From the NCBI GenBank assembly GCA_026389695.1, contig JAPLHI010000139.1, positions 1 to 8,376 on the forward strand: a stretch of DNA of 8,376 nt, read 5' to 3'. A program made the position numbers and the translations under genes. The notes beneath the pieces were generated by a model that ran no database searches, was not told the DNA's origin, and worked only from the letters and a program-made list of their open reading frames with translations. The DNA comes from Chloroflexota bacterium (lineage in GTDB: Bacteria; Chloroflexota; Dehalococcoidia; GIF9; UBA5629). Position 1 is the first letter of the stretch, and each line of letters starts with the position of its first letter. Shown here piece after piece: positions 1 through 5,807 of the stretch.

Positions 1-22
1 GATATTTTTAGTACGCGTATGG

Positions 23-742
23 CTAATTTCCGCAACAAAATACATGAATATTCACCTGACCCTTTGCTTGTCTACCCTGATTATCTTTGACCGTGACATC
101 AATAGTACAGTCGGTTTGCACGCCGGGAGCTATCCAGCGAATCCTGTTCGCCTTTCCCTCCTGAACGCCCTTATCCTGTATCTTGCCTTCGCTGGCTGAC
201 CAGTTATATGTCAGTTCATTTCCACCTGCGTTCTCAACGCTACAGATAATGTCGGTAGTTGTCCAGATGCGGGCGCGCTGTTTGTCAATCACCACATGTT
301 GCTCTTCACCAAGCTTCATTTTAATCTCAATGAAAGGAGTCGCAGTACCGTCGGCATTCGTCACAACCCTTATATTTATTGTTTCTTTTGCCTCTCCGCC
401 TTTACCATCACTGACCACCAGGCTTATTGCATAAGTGCCCATAGCTCCTGGAGGATTCCACAATATATTTGCTCCCGATCCGCCGATGGTTCCGGCTTCA
501 GCCGTCCATTGATATGTCAGGTTATCACCATCCGCATCGCTGGCTACGCACTGAATTTGCGTGTCATTTCCGGAGAAGGCGTCCCTGGGATATATCAAGC
601 TTTCAATAACCGGAGACTGATTTTGCTGTTCAACCGCAGGCGGCGGTGTAAGTGGTTGAGGTGGATTACACGCTAACTGCATAGAAAGCGCTAATGCAGT
701 AAGAACTAACACTAATTTTTCGGTAATGTTGAATCGGTTCAT
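23..742 (-). CDS. PKD/Ig-like repeat lipoprotein, paralogue 1 (last gene of the operon in the window)
   Basis: A 239-residue predicted surface lipoprotein. The signal peptide runs over residues 1-24 and the lipobox LAC ends at Cys25, followed by a Pro-rich linker (to about 40). Two PKD/Ig-like beta-sandwich domains follow, about 44-127 and 136-235. Each has the pattern Cys in an early strand (Cys65, Cys167), then LTYxW, GxI, a W-x-(P/A)PG turn and a closing beta strand; the first also carries SDGKGGEA. The protein ends in a vicinal pair, Cys236-Cys237 (VFCCGN), and has an extra Cys212. It is about 57% identical by hand alignment to the protein at 923-1657. AGGAG lies 9 nt before the ATG. The last gene of the arsR-led operon in view, it follows a 180-nt gap holding a broken gene copy. 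PKD-like domains usually mediate binding, not catalysis. A thiol-dependent metal(loid)-binding role is inference; the true function is unknown. Confidence 0.85.
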   Translation of the reverse strand: MNRFNITEKLVLVLTALALSMQLACNPPQPLTPPPAVEQQNQSPVIESLIYPRDAFSGNDTQIQCVASDADGDNLTYQWTAEAGTIGGSGANILWNPPGAMGTYAISLVVSDGKGGEAKETINIRVVTNADGTATPFIEIKMKLGEEQHVVIDKQRARIWTTTDIICSVENAGGNELTYNWSASEGKIQDKGVQEGKANRIRWIAPGVQTDCTIDVTVKDNQGRQAKGQVNIHVFCCGN

Positions 743-761
743 AACATGTTACTCCTGAATC

Positions 762-902
762 TTAGCCTGATATGAATAAAGTACTGAGCCACGGCATCAT
801 ATAATAAATCCCGATAAAAATGAATACAATGGCGACTGCTATCCGGATAATTTTTTCACTGCGTGAGATGGCATCGACCCACTTCGAGATGCCGGCTTTC
901 AC
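762..902 (-). pseudogene. Truncated duplicate of the ArsG/CcdA-like gene (C-terminal 46 codons only)
   Basis: The minus strand reads a 46-residue C-terminal fragment nearly identical to the end of the membrane protein at 1677-2396. It shares ISKWVDAISRSEKIIRI and GIYYMMPWLSTLF and stops at TAA (762-764). Over 43 codons I count 12 base differences, several of them synonymous or conservative (V/I, A/I, C/F). This suggests the copy diverged as a coding sequence before its 5' part was lost. Homology ends abruptly at 896. The frame is still open to 929, and a GTG at 900-902 could start a 46-residue one-helix peptide, but only a weak SD-like GTGGT precedes it. I therefore call it a remnant. It sits between the two lipoprotein paralogues, so the duplicated unit was at least gene tail plus lipoprotein. 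Confidence 0.85.
768..896. repeat. Direct repeat copy 1 (about 91% identical to 1683-1811)
   Basis: 117 of 129 bases match 1683-1811 without a gap, at a constant offset of 915 nt. The same offset separates the two lipoprotein start codons (742 and 1657). It is the core of a tandem duplication. Confidence 0.9.
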
Positions 903-922
903 ACCACAATGTTTATACAAAT

Positions 923-1657
923 TCAATCTTCAGTTAATTCCTTGCCGCAGCAATAAACTTTAAATTTTATCTGTCCTTTTGCCTCGCTGCCTTGTTGCAC
1001 ACCGGTAACCCTAACATCGACTGTGATATCGCTTTGTGTACCAGGAGCGATCCAACTTATCTTATTCGCCTTACCATCCTCGACCCCTTCCCCCTGTATT
1101 CTCCCACCATCTGCTGACCATGTGTATAACAGTTCACTTTCTTTAGCATTCTCTACGATACAAAGAATGTTAGCGGTTGTCCATATCCTAACGCGCTGAT
1201 TTTCAATTATCACCGTGCTGTTATCACCTAATTTTAATTTCACCTCTATATTTGGTGTGTTAGTGCCATCTGCGTTAGTAACAACCATTATATATACGGT
1301 CTTTTTTACTTCTCCTCCTCTACCATCAGTAACTGTGAGCGTTATCGGGTAAGTTCGCATATTGCCGGGAGGTATCCATTCCACGCTCTTGCCTTCGCCT
1401 GTAATTTTCCCATCCTTTGCTTCCCATAAATATGTCAGGTTGTCGTTATCAATATCGCTCGCAATACATTCTATTTTAGCCGGTCTATTATGATACGTAG
1501 ACTTATCATAATTTATTTTTTCAATGGTGGGTGCGTGATTTTGCTGTTCAATTGCAGGTGGTGCAGGCGGTTGAGGCGGACTACACGCTATCTGCACAGA
1601 AAAAGTCAGTGCAGTTAGAACTAACGCCAGTTTTTTGGTCATATTGAATCGGTTCAT
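923..1657 (-). CDS. PKD/Ig-like repeat lipoprotein, paralogue 2
   Basis: A 244-residue predicted lipoprotein. It has a signal peptide over residues 1-24 and a lipobox IAC with Cys25, then a Pro-rich linker and two PKD/Ig-like domains (about 43-126 and 135-235). Their cores are SDIDNDNLTYLW and SELLYTWSADGG, with a conserved VVTNADG joint between them. Cys64 and Cys166 match Cys65 and Cys167 of the neighbour at 23-742, and the vicinal Cys236-Cys237 (VYCCGK) is in the same place; a short charged tail ELTED follows. I start at the ATG encoding MNRF because it aligns with the paralogue. A TTG 15 nt upstream would add five residues in front of the signal peptide. The SD is weak (GGTG). The gene begins 19 nt after the ArsG-like gene's stop, so it is probably cotranscribed with it. 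Outer-face anchoring is predicted; the ligand is unknown. Confidence 0.88.
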   Translation of the reverse strand: MNRFNMTKKLALVLTALTFSVQIACSPPQPPAPPAIEQQNHAPTIEKINYDKSTYHNRPAKIECIASDIDNDNLTYLWEAKDGKITGEGKSVEWIPPGNMRTYPITLTVTDGRGGEVKKTVYIMVVTNADGTNTPNIEVKLKLGDNSTVIIENQRVRIWTTANILCIVENAKESELLYTWSADGGRIQGEGVEDGKANKISWIAPGTQSDITVDVRVTGVQQGSEAKGQIKFKVYCCGKELTED

Positions 1658-1676
1658 TGCATGTTGCACCAAATTT

Positions 1677-2396
1677 TCAGACTGATACGAACAAAGTACT
1701 GAGCCACGGCATCATATAATAAATCCCGATACAAATGAATACAATTGCGATTATTATGCGGATAATTTTTTCACTACGTGAAATAGCATCGACCCACTTC
1801 GAGATGCTGGCTACACCGAATGACAGCAGCATACCGAAAAGCAATACCGGTAAACCGGTACCGATGGCGAAAAATGCCGGCAAGGTCACCCCTCCGGCGG
1901 TTTTCAACGCCAGCGGAAGCAACACGGCGAAAAATAAAACAGCGCTATAGGGGCAGAAGGCCAGAGCAAAAATCGCTCCCAGCGGCAACCCTCCTATCAT
2001 GCCCAGGTCAGCAACCTTTCCACCTAAATTAGAGAGGGCATTCCCGCTACTGCCAAAGGAGATTTTATCTATAAAAAGCATCAACAACCCGATTATGATC
2101 AGGAACGGGCCGAGTGCTTTTTCTCCCACATCCTGAAGAAATATAGATACTCCCGGAATACTGAGGCCCAGGTAAATAATAAGAGCGCCCAGTACTGTAT
2201 AAGTAAACATACGCCCCAGTGTATACAACGCAGCAGTTACTACCGCGTATTTACGGTTCGTCAAATTGCGGCCGACATATGCCAGCGCCGCAATATTGGT
2301 AGCCATGGTACAGGGACCTATAGTTGCCATCAGTCCCAGCACGAATGCTGAGATCGCAGGGATATTAGTACTGTTTGCCAAACTTGAAAAATCCAT
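1677..2396 (-). CDS. ArsG/CcdA-like membrane transporter (cytochrome c biogenesis protein family)
   Basis: A 239-residue polytopic membrane protein with about six hydrophobic segments. Two signatures mark the CcdA/DsbD fold: GPCTMATN near residue 27 (Cys29, first helix) and FCPYSAVLFF near 147 (Cys148, fourth helix). In CcdA proteins this Cys pair carries reducing equivalents across the membrane. Length, GPCxxATNIAA and the ending GIYY match what I recall of the ArsG group of the arsEFG operon, described as an efflux permease for trivalent aromatic arsenicals. The gene starts inside the stop codon of the ArsF-like gene (TGATG, 1-nt overlap), so the two are translationally coupled, as arsF and arsG usually are. 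The alternatives are thiol-electron transport, efflux, or both; sequence alone cannot separate them. The 3' end is duplicated at 768-896. Confidence 0.85.
   Translation of the reverse strand: MDFSSLANSTNIPAISAFVLGLMATIGPCTMATNIAALAYVGRNLTNRKYAVVTAALYTLGRMFTYTVLGALIIYLGLSIPGVSIFLQDVGEKALGPFLIIIGLLMLFIDKISFGSSGNALSNLGGKVADLGMIGGLPLGAIFALAFCPYSAVLFFAVLLPLALKTAGGVTLPAFFAIGTGLPVLLFGMLLSFGVASISKWVDAISRSEKIIRIIIAIVFICIGIYYMMPWLSTLFVSV
1683..1811. repeat. Direct repeat copy 2, inside the 3' end of the ArsG-like gene
   Basis: This is the intact counterpart of 768-896, coding for the last 43 or so residues of the membrane protein except its final two codons and stop. Upstream of 1811 (toward the gene's 5' end) it has no match near 896, which marks the duplication or deletion junction. 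Confidence 0.9.
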
Positions 2397-2947
2397 CAGT
2401 ATTTACCTTCAAGACTCCGATCAATCACGTTTAGCACCTTTTCACAGAAACCGGGCGGGTCATCATTACAGTTCCAATTCCATATTTCACTGATGTCTTT
2501 AATGTGGTCTTTACCGTCAACTATGGTATTGACGAACAGTTGCGATCCAACTACCCCCAATTTTTTTACCAGATCGGCATTCTTTGTATCCTGCGCATTG
2601 ATAATGAGGAAGGTCAGCTTGCCGCTGCCAAGCTCCTCTTTGTAATATTTATCGACAACCCATTTAATGCGTGATTCAAAGCAAAGGCAGGTCACGCAGC
2701 GTTGCGTCATGTGTGTATAAATAACTTCGGTCTTCAATGATGGGGTGGTTATCTGCGAGGGCTGTTCCGTATCCGGTGAACTCGGTGGTTTTACCGGAGG
2801 CGAAGTAACTACAGGGGCAGGTGCTGACTGGGTAGACGCCGGTGGATTGCTAATAACAGCGGAAGAACTGCTGCATCCGGGGAACAACGCAATGGCAAAT
2901 ATCAATAGAACAGAAAAAAACAGCAGATCAATGTTATATCTTCTCAT
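2396..2947 (-). CDS. ArsF-like thioredoxin-fold lipoprotein
   Basis: A 183-residue exported protein. It has a hydrophobic signal (5-22), lipobox FPGC with Cys25, a long Ser/Pro/Thr-rich linker (26-70) and a thioredoxin-like domain (72-180). The domain starts with a beta strand (TEVIYTH) and CVTCLC (Cys84, 87, 89), then a Lys-rich helix, the strand KLTFLIINAQD, and DLVKKLGVVGSQLFVNTIVDGK. Cys160 and Cys168 lie near the C-terminus. This layout matches the family I recall as ArsF, a nitroreductase subunit for nitrophenyl arsenicals in the arsEFG system. The family name does not prove that substrate. The next gene overlaps by 1 nt and encodes the ArsG/CcdA-like membrane partner, so electrons could pass from it to this domain on the outer face. 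AAGGAG lies 13 nt before the ATG, a rather long gap. The third Cys in the redox motif is unusual. Confidence 0.8.
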   Translation of the reverse strand: MRRYNIDLLFFSVLLIFAIALFPGCSSSSAVISNPPASTQSAPAPVVTSPPVKPPSSPDTEQPSQITTPSLKTEVIYTHMTQRCVTCLCFESRIKWVVDKYYKEELGSGKLTFLIINAQDTKNADLVKKLGVVGSQLFVNTIVDGKDHIKDISEIWNWNCNDDPPGFCEKVLNVIDRSLEGKY

Positions 2948-2965
2948 TATTAATTTTAGTCTCCT

Positions 2966-3334
2966 TTACATCCAGGACATTTTCTCCCTGGTCTTGACTA
3001 TAACTCTTTCCATTTCTTCACGTTTTATCTCAAATTTATTAGGAGTCTTTTTTATACCGTAATCCGTAACACAGATCCATTGCGTGACGGATATGCCTGC
3101 GTGCTCCAATGTCTTTTTTGCACAGGCAACAGCACAGCCGTCTATAGCCAGCACTCTGTCCGCCGTTTTAGCTCCGTCGATCATTTTTTCATCATGAGCG
3201 CCGATTCCTCCCAGGCACCCCATATTGCCCAATCCATCTTCAGTTAGTTTAATGCCGACTTCATTGGCAATCTGGCCACAATTGGATCCCCCGGAACACG
3301 GAAATATCGCCGTTCTGCCTGGCTTGTCAGTCAT
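2966..3334 (-). CDS. DGC-type putative zinc-binding protein
   Basis: A 122-residue cytoplasmic protein without signal or membrane segment. Six Cys are arranged as in the DGC family (PF08859): FPCSGGSNCGQIANE (Cys13, Cys19), MGCLGG (Cys40), IDGCAVACAKK (Cys67, Cys71, containing the defining Asp-Gly-Cys) and WICVTDYGIKK (Cys88). The length is normal for the family. Its biochemical role is not established; the Cys cluster suggests metal or cofactor binding. It often accompanies ArsF/ArsG-like genes and could fill the role of the third component (ArsE) of an arsEFG-type reductase, but I cannot confirm that identity. AGGAG lies 7 nt before the ATG, and gaps of 28 and 18 nt to its neighbours place it inside the operon. 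Confidence 0.88.
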   Translation of the reverse strand: MTDKPGRTAIFPCSGGSNCGQIANEVGIKLTEDGLGNMGCLGGIGAHDEKMIDGAKTADRVLAIDGCAVACAKKTLEHAGISVTQWICVTDYGIKKTPNKFEIKREEMERVIVKTREKMSWM

Positions 3335-3362
3335 ATCAGATCTCCTGAATACACTAAATTAT

Positions 3363-3602
3363 TTACTTTTTTGCCTGGTCTTCAATGGCGAGAGCATTCA
3401 TGATCAATTGCTCAACCTCGGCCTTGGACGGCACCTTGCCGCTGAGCACCAACTTTTCATTAATAACTAGGCCGGGCGTCATCAGGATGGGATATTGCAT
3501 GATTTTTTTCATGTCCTTTCTGAGGGCAGCTGCCACTTCCTTCACTGTTTTTTCCAGGCTCTGGCACTTGGCGCAGCCGGGGCCCAGTACTTTGATATTC
3601 AC
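3363..3602 (-). CDS. TM0996/MTH895-family small thioredoxin-like protein, with an apparent internal deletion
   Basis: A 79-residue cytoplasmic thiol-disulfide protein. It has a beta strand NIKVLG, the active site GPGCAKC (Cys10, Cys13), a helix (14-27), a cis-Pro-type loop MTPGLVINEK (41-50), and a C-terminal strand and helix (VLSGKVPSKAEVEQLI). It starts with GTG: a near-perfect AAGGAGGT lies six or seven nt upstream and no ATG fits. Such proteins commonly sit beside ArsP-like permeases and arsenic genes. Oddly, helix 1 (EVAAALR) runs straight into KDMKKIMQYP. Members I remember have about 8-10 more residues here, forming the second beta strand (a GI-x-A-x-(I/V)-E-x-V-like segment). The frame is intact, so it may still be made, but the fold could be compromised. 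It lies 18 nt after the permease gene and 28 nt before the DGC gene. Confidence 0.87.
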   Translation of the reverse strand: MNIKVLGPGCAKCQSLEKTVKEVAAALRKDMKKIMQYPILMTPGLVINEKLVLSGKVPSKAEVEQLIMNALAIEDQAKK

Positions 3603-3620
3603 AAGTACACCTCCTTACGC

Positions 3621-4658
3621 TTATTGAACGATCAGGCCGAAAATATAACCCGTAATAGTAGCCATTATCACTACAAGTGTTACATAAGTCAGCGTCTTCT
3701 TCCAGCCCATGATTTTCCCCAAAGCCAGCATGCTGGGCAGCGACAGAGCGGGCCCTGCAAGCAGCAATGCCAGCGCAGGACCTTTGCCCATGCCCATATC
3801 AAGGAAGGCCTTTACGATGGGCACCTCGGTCAGGGTGGCAAAATACATCAGGGCGCCAAAGACCGACGCAACGAAGTTGCCCAGGATGGTATTGCCGCCG
3901 ACAACCGCCACGACTGCCGATTCGGGGATGATGGCCTTCAGGATGCCGGCAATGAAAACGCCGATTAACAGCCAGGGCACGATCATAATCAGGAAACGCC
4001 AGGTTTCAACCATCCAGAGTTTGAACTCAGCAAGCGTGTACCAGCGCCACATTACTATGACCAGCGCCACAAATAGCACTCCCAAGATAATCCACTCTTT
4101 GGAAGAAGCTGCCAGCAGGATGCCTACCAGGATGGCGAAGAATATCAGCTCCTGCCACCAGGGCTTGCCCTGTTCAGCATCAGACAGGGTGTCGAAACGC
4201 CCGTCGCCTCTAACCTTTTCCTCTTTGCGGAAGACATAAGCCATGATGAGTCCGATGATCACTGAGAAGGACACGGCGCCAATGGCGCGCGCAAGGCCGA
4301 TATCCCAGCCCAGCAACCTGGCCGAGTAAACGATGGCCATAACATTGATGGCCGGCCCTGAATAGAGGAAGGCGATGGCGGGGCCAAGCCCGGCGCCGGC
4401 AACGTAGATTCCGCTGAAGAGCGGCAATACGGTGCAGGAGCATACCGCTAAAATTGTACCTGAGACCGCACCGACCCCGTAAGCAACAAATTTATTCGCT
4501 TTCGGCCCGAAGTACTTCAACACTGAGGCCTGCGATACGAAAACCGAGATTGCGCCGGCTATGAATAATGCAGGTATGAGGCACGTCAGAACGTGCAGGG
4601 AAAGGTAATCGAGAAGAGTATCCAAGCCCGATTTAAGAAGCAACAATACGAATTCCAT
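3621..4658 (-). CDS. ArsP-type permease (PF03773, formerly DUF318)
   Basis: A 345-residue inner-membrane permease with about eight to ten hydrophobic segments in two halves, separated by a charged loop (144-168). The family signature is clear: AVCSCTVLPLFSGIY at 71-85 (Cys73, Cys75) followed by GPAIAFLYSGPAINVMAI at 92-109. The second half has the matching LTEVPIVKAFLDMGMGKG and AGPALSLPSMLALGKIMGWKK (301-321). Characterised ArsP members export trivalent organoarsenicals; others in PF03773 are uncharacterised, so the substrate here is inferred from the ArsR gene 44 nt upstream and the ArsF/ArsG-like genes downstream. Cys73 and Cys75, with Cys26, are candidate ligands for a thiophilic substrate. 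GAGGAG lies 9 nt before the ATG. Length is in the normal range for the family. Confidence 0.9.
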   Translation of the reverse strand: MEFVLLLLKSGLDTLLDYLSLHVLTCLIPALFIAGAISVFVSQASVLKYFGPKANKFVAYGVGAVSGTILAVCSCTVLPLFSGIYVAGAGLGPAIAFLYSGPAINVMAIVYSARLLGWDIGLARAIGAVSFSVIIGLIMAYVFRKEEKVRGDGRFDTLSDAEQGKPWWQELIFFAILVGILLAASSKEWIILGVLFVALVIVMWRWYTLAEFKLWMVETWRFLIMIVPWLLIGVFIAGILKAIIPESAVVAVVGGNTILGNFVASVFGALMYFATLTEVPIVKAFLDMGMGKGPALALLLAGPALSLPSMLALGKIMGWKKTLTYVTLVVIMATITGYIFGLIVQ

Positions 4659-4702
4659 TAATATAAACTCCTCACATACGTATCACTCTTACATGAACGT
4701 AG

Positions 4703-5056
4703 CTAAACAGGCTGTGCACATTCCGGAAGTAAACGCTTTGCGCTGGCCAGTTTTTGAAGATCCTCCTCCGCTAACTTGTTCCTCGCCAGACCTTTATGTG
4801 CAGCCTTTACCAGGTCTGCGGCATAATCATCCATGTTTTCCCAATCAATGGAATAGCTGGAAAATAAACCTTGCCGTCTGAGCTTAAGTAAACCCGTATT
4901 GTATAAAATGGACAGATGATGCGAGGCGCGTGGTTGTGAAATCCCCAGTACCTGCAATAATTCACAGACACAACAATCACGCTCAAAGAGCATGTTTAAT
5001 ATCCGCAACCTGGTCTCATCAGATAATGCTTTTAAAATCCTGGTAAGCTTAATCAT
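4703..5056 (-). CDS. ArsR-family metal(loid)-sensing repressor
   Basis: A 117-residue winged-helix repressor and the first gene of the operon. The fold is shown by LKALSDETRLRILNML (residues 8-23), the recognition region QVLGISQPRASHHLSIL (35-51) and the wing LLKLRRQGLFSSYSID. The metal(loid) site lies at the start of the DNA-binding helices: RDCCVCELL, with Cys28, Cys29 and Cys31. This corresponds to the ELCVCDL site by which E. coli-type ArsR senses As(III) or Sb(III). Cys113 near the C-terminus (PECAQPV) is a possible extra ligand. In this family, effector binding releases the repressor from DNA. The promoter, and the operator at 5080-5105, are directly upstream, so autoregulation of the whole minus-strand operon is likely. 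AAGGTGA precedes the ATG at short distance. Confidence 0.93.
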   Translation of the reverse strand: MIKLTRILKALSDETRLRILNMLFERDCCVCELLQVLGISQPRASHHLSILYNTGLLKLRRQGLFSSYSIDWENMDDYAADLVKAAHKGLARNKLAEEDLQKLASAKRLLPECAQPV

Positions 5057-5079
5057 ATGTTCACCTTAACTGATATATT

Positions 5080-5105
5080 ACTATATAACAATATCTTTAT
5101 ATAGT
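5080..5105. promoter_or_regulatory. Probable ArsR operator: perfect 9-bp inverted repeat
   Basis: ACTATATAA (5080-5088) and TTATATAGT (5097-5105) are exact inverse complements around an 8-nt centre. The site lies about 10 nt past the -10 box, over the expected transcription start of the arsR operon and 24 nt before its ATG. This is a typical position for a repressor of this family. Low GC makes chance palindromes more likely, but nine exact pairs at this spot are convincing. Confidence 0.75.
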
Positions 5106-5114
5106 TATTCATAA

Positions 5115-5143
5115 ATATTATCTCAGAATTGATTCGGTGTCAA
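5115..5143 (-). promoter_or_regulatory. Sigma-70-type promoter of the arsR operon
   Basis: On the minus strand there is a perfect -35 TTGACA (5138-5143), a 17-nt spacer and -10 TAATAT (5115-5120). An overlapping GATAAT gives a slightly shorter spacer. Transcription would start near 5108, leaving an AT-rich leader of about 50 nt that contains the inverted repeat. No other strong promoter is evident between the operon genes that I checked. Confidence 0.75.
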
Positions 5144-5259
5144 GGAAATAACGGAGAATTAATAATGAAAGGAGCAAACATAGATTGAAATCGCAGTACC
5201 GCCAAAAATAAAAATCCAGATGTGTCCTAAAACTAATAACTAATTGACAGATCTAAGCA

Positions 5260-5288
5260 TTGACATCACATATAAAAAATAATATATT
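5260..5288 (+). promoter_or_regulatory. Sigma-70-type promoter of the MarR-family gene
   Basis: Perfect -35 TTGACA (5260-5265), a 17-nt spacer and -10 TATATT (5283-5288), with a start expected near 5295, about 29 nt before the ATG. A second TTGACA lies at 5244-5249, and the inverse TGTCAA at 5305-5310. Confidence 0.72.
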
Positions 5289-5301
5289 GTATACAAATAT
5301 T
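5281..5301. promoter_or_regulatory. Probable MarR operator: palindrome over -10 and start site
   Basis: TTGTATACAA (5287-5296) is a perfect 10-bp palindrome. AATAT (5281-5285) and ATATT (5297-5301) extend it with one unpaired base (5286). MarR proteins usually bind such near-palindromes of 16-20 bp, and this one covers the -10 box and start site of the marR-type gene, which suggests autorepression. Confidence 0.6.
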
Positions 5302-5323
5302 TTGTGTCAAGGATATTAATATT

Positions 5324-5749
5324 ATGACCTACGACGCCAGGGAGCATATCTGTTTCAATGTAGGCCGTGTGATGCGCAAGGTCTATGAATACTATGAATC
5401 CAGGCTCGCGCCGTTCAACCTGACCACACCGCAATATATGGTCTTCAACGCCCTCTGGGTAGGTGACGGCATCACCATTGGCGAGCTGGGACAGAGGGTA
5501 TCTCTCGACGGTTCAACCATCACCGGCATCCTGGACAGGATGGAGAAAAACGGGTTTATCGAGCGCAAACCGAATTCAGAGGATAGGCGCTCTGCGCTCG
5601 TCTATCTCACGTATAAGTCAAAAACCCTGGCGCCTCAGATTATCGAGTTTGCCGATGAGCTTGATGCCAACCTGCGCAGTAAATTCCAGGCAGAGGATAT
5701 GGCAGTTTTCGAGCGGGTGCTGCGCGATCTTGCCGAGCCGCAGAACTAA
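5324..5749 (+). CDS. MarR-family transcriptional regulator
   Basis: A 141-residue dimeric winged-helix regulator of normal length. It has an N-terminal dimerisation helix (HICFNVGRVMRKVYEYYESRL, split by no gap), then LTTPQYMVFNAL (33-44), the recognition helix SLDGSTITGILDRMEKNGFI (60-79) and the wing RKPNSEDRRSALVYLT (81-96) with the typical D-R-R. The C-terminal helices complete the dimer interface. Cys10 is the only Cys. AAGGAT lies 9 nt before the ATG. The Fe-S protein gene follows after 58 nt on the same strand, so the two are probably cotranscribed and the regulator may control it. The effector is not evident from sequence. Confidence 0.92.
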   Translation: MTYDAREHICFNVGRVMRKVYEYYESRLAPFNLTTPQYMVFNALWVGDGITIGELGQRVSLDGSTITGILDRMEKNGFIERKPNSEDRRSALVYLTYKSKTLAPQIIEFADELDANLRSKFQAEDMAVFERVLRDLAEPQN

Positions 5750-5807
5750 GCATAAACAGGCAGCTTTCCTACCACTATTCATCCAATACGCAATGGGGGT
5801 TACTTAA

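Noticed and set aside
1658..1672. TTG start giving five extra residues (MVQHA) on lipoprotein paralogue 2
   Set aside because: The paralogue at 23-742 starts at the aligned ATG, and the extension would precede an already complete signal peptide.
3495..3968. Long plus-strand open frame opposite the permease and thioredoxin genes
   Set aside because: Its translation is low-complexity His/Gln/Arg-rich without a recognisable fold, and it lies antisense to two genes with clear family motifs.
5165..5188. Seven-codon frame (MKGANID) with a GGAG upstream in the divergent region
   Set aside because: It is too short, lies opposite the upstream side of the arsR promoter, and no plus-strand promoter precedes it.
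5240..5434. Minus-strand 64-codon open frame across the MarR promoter and 5' end
   Set aside because: It overlaps the MarR start and promoter and has no ribosome site or recognisable motif.
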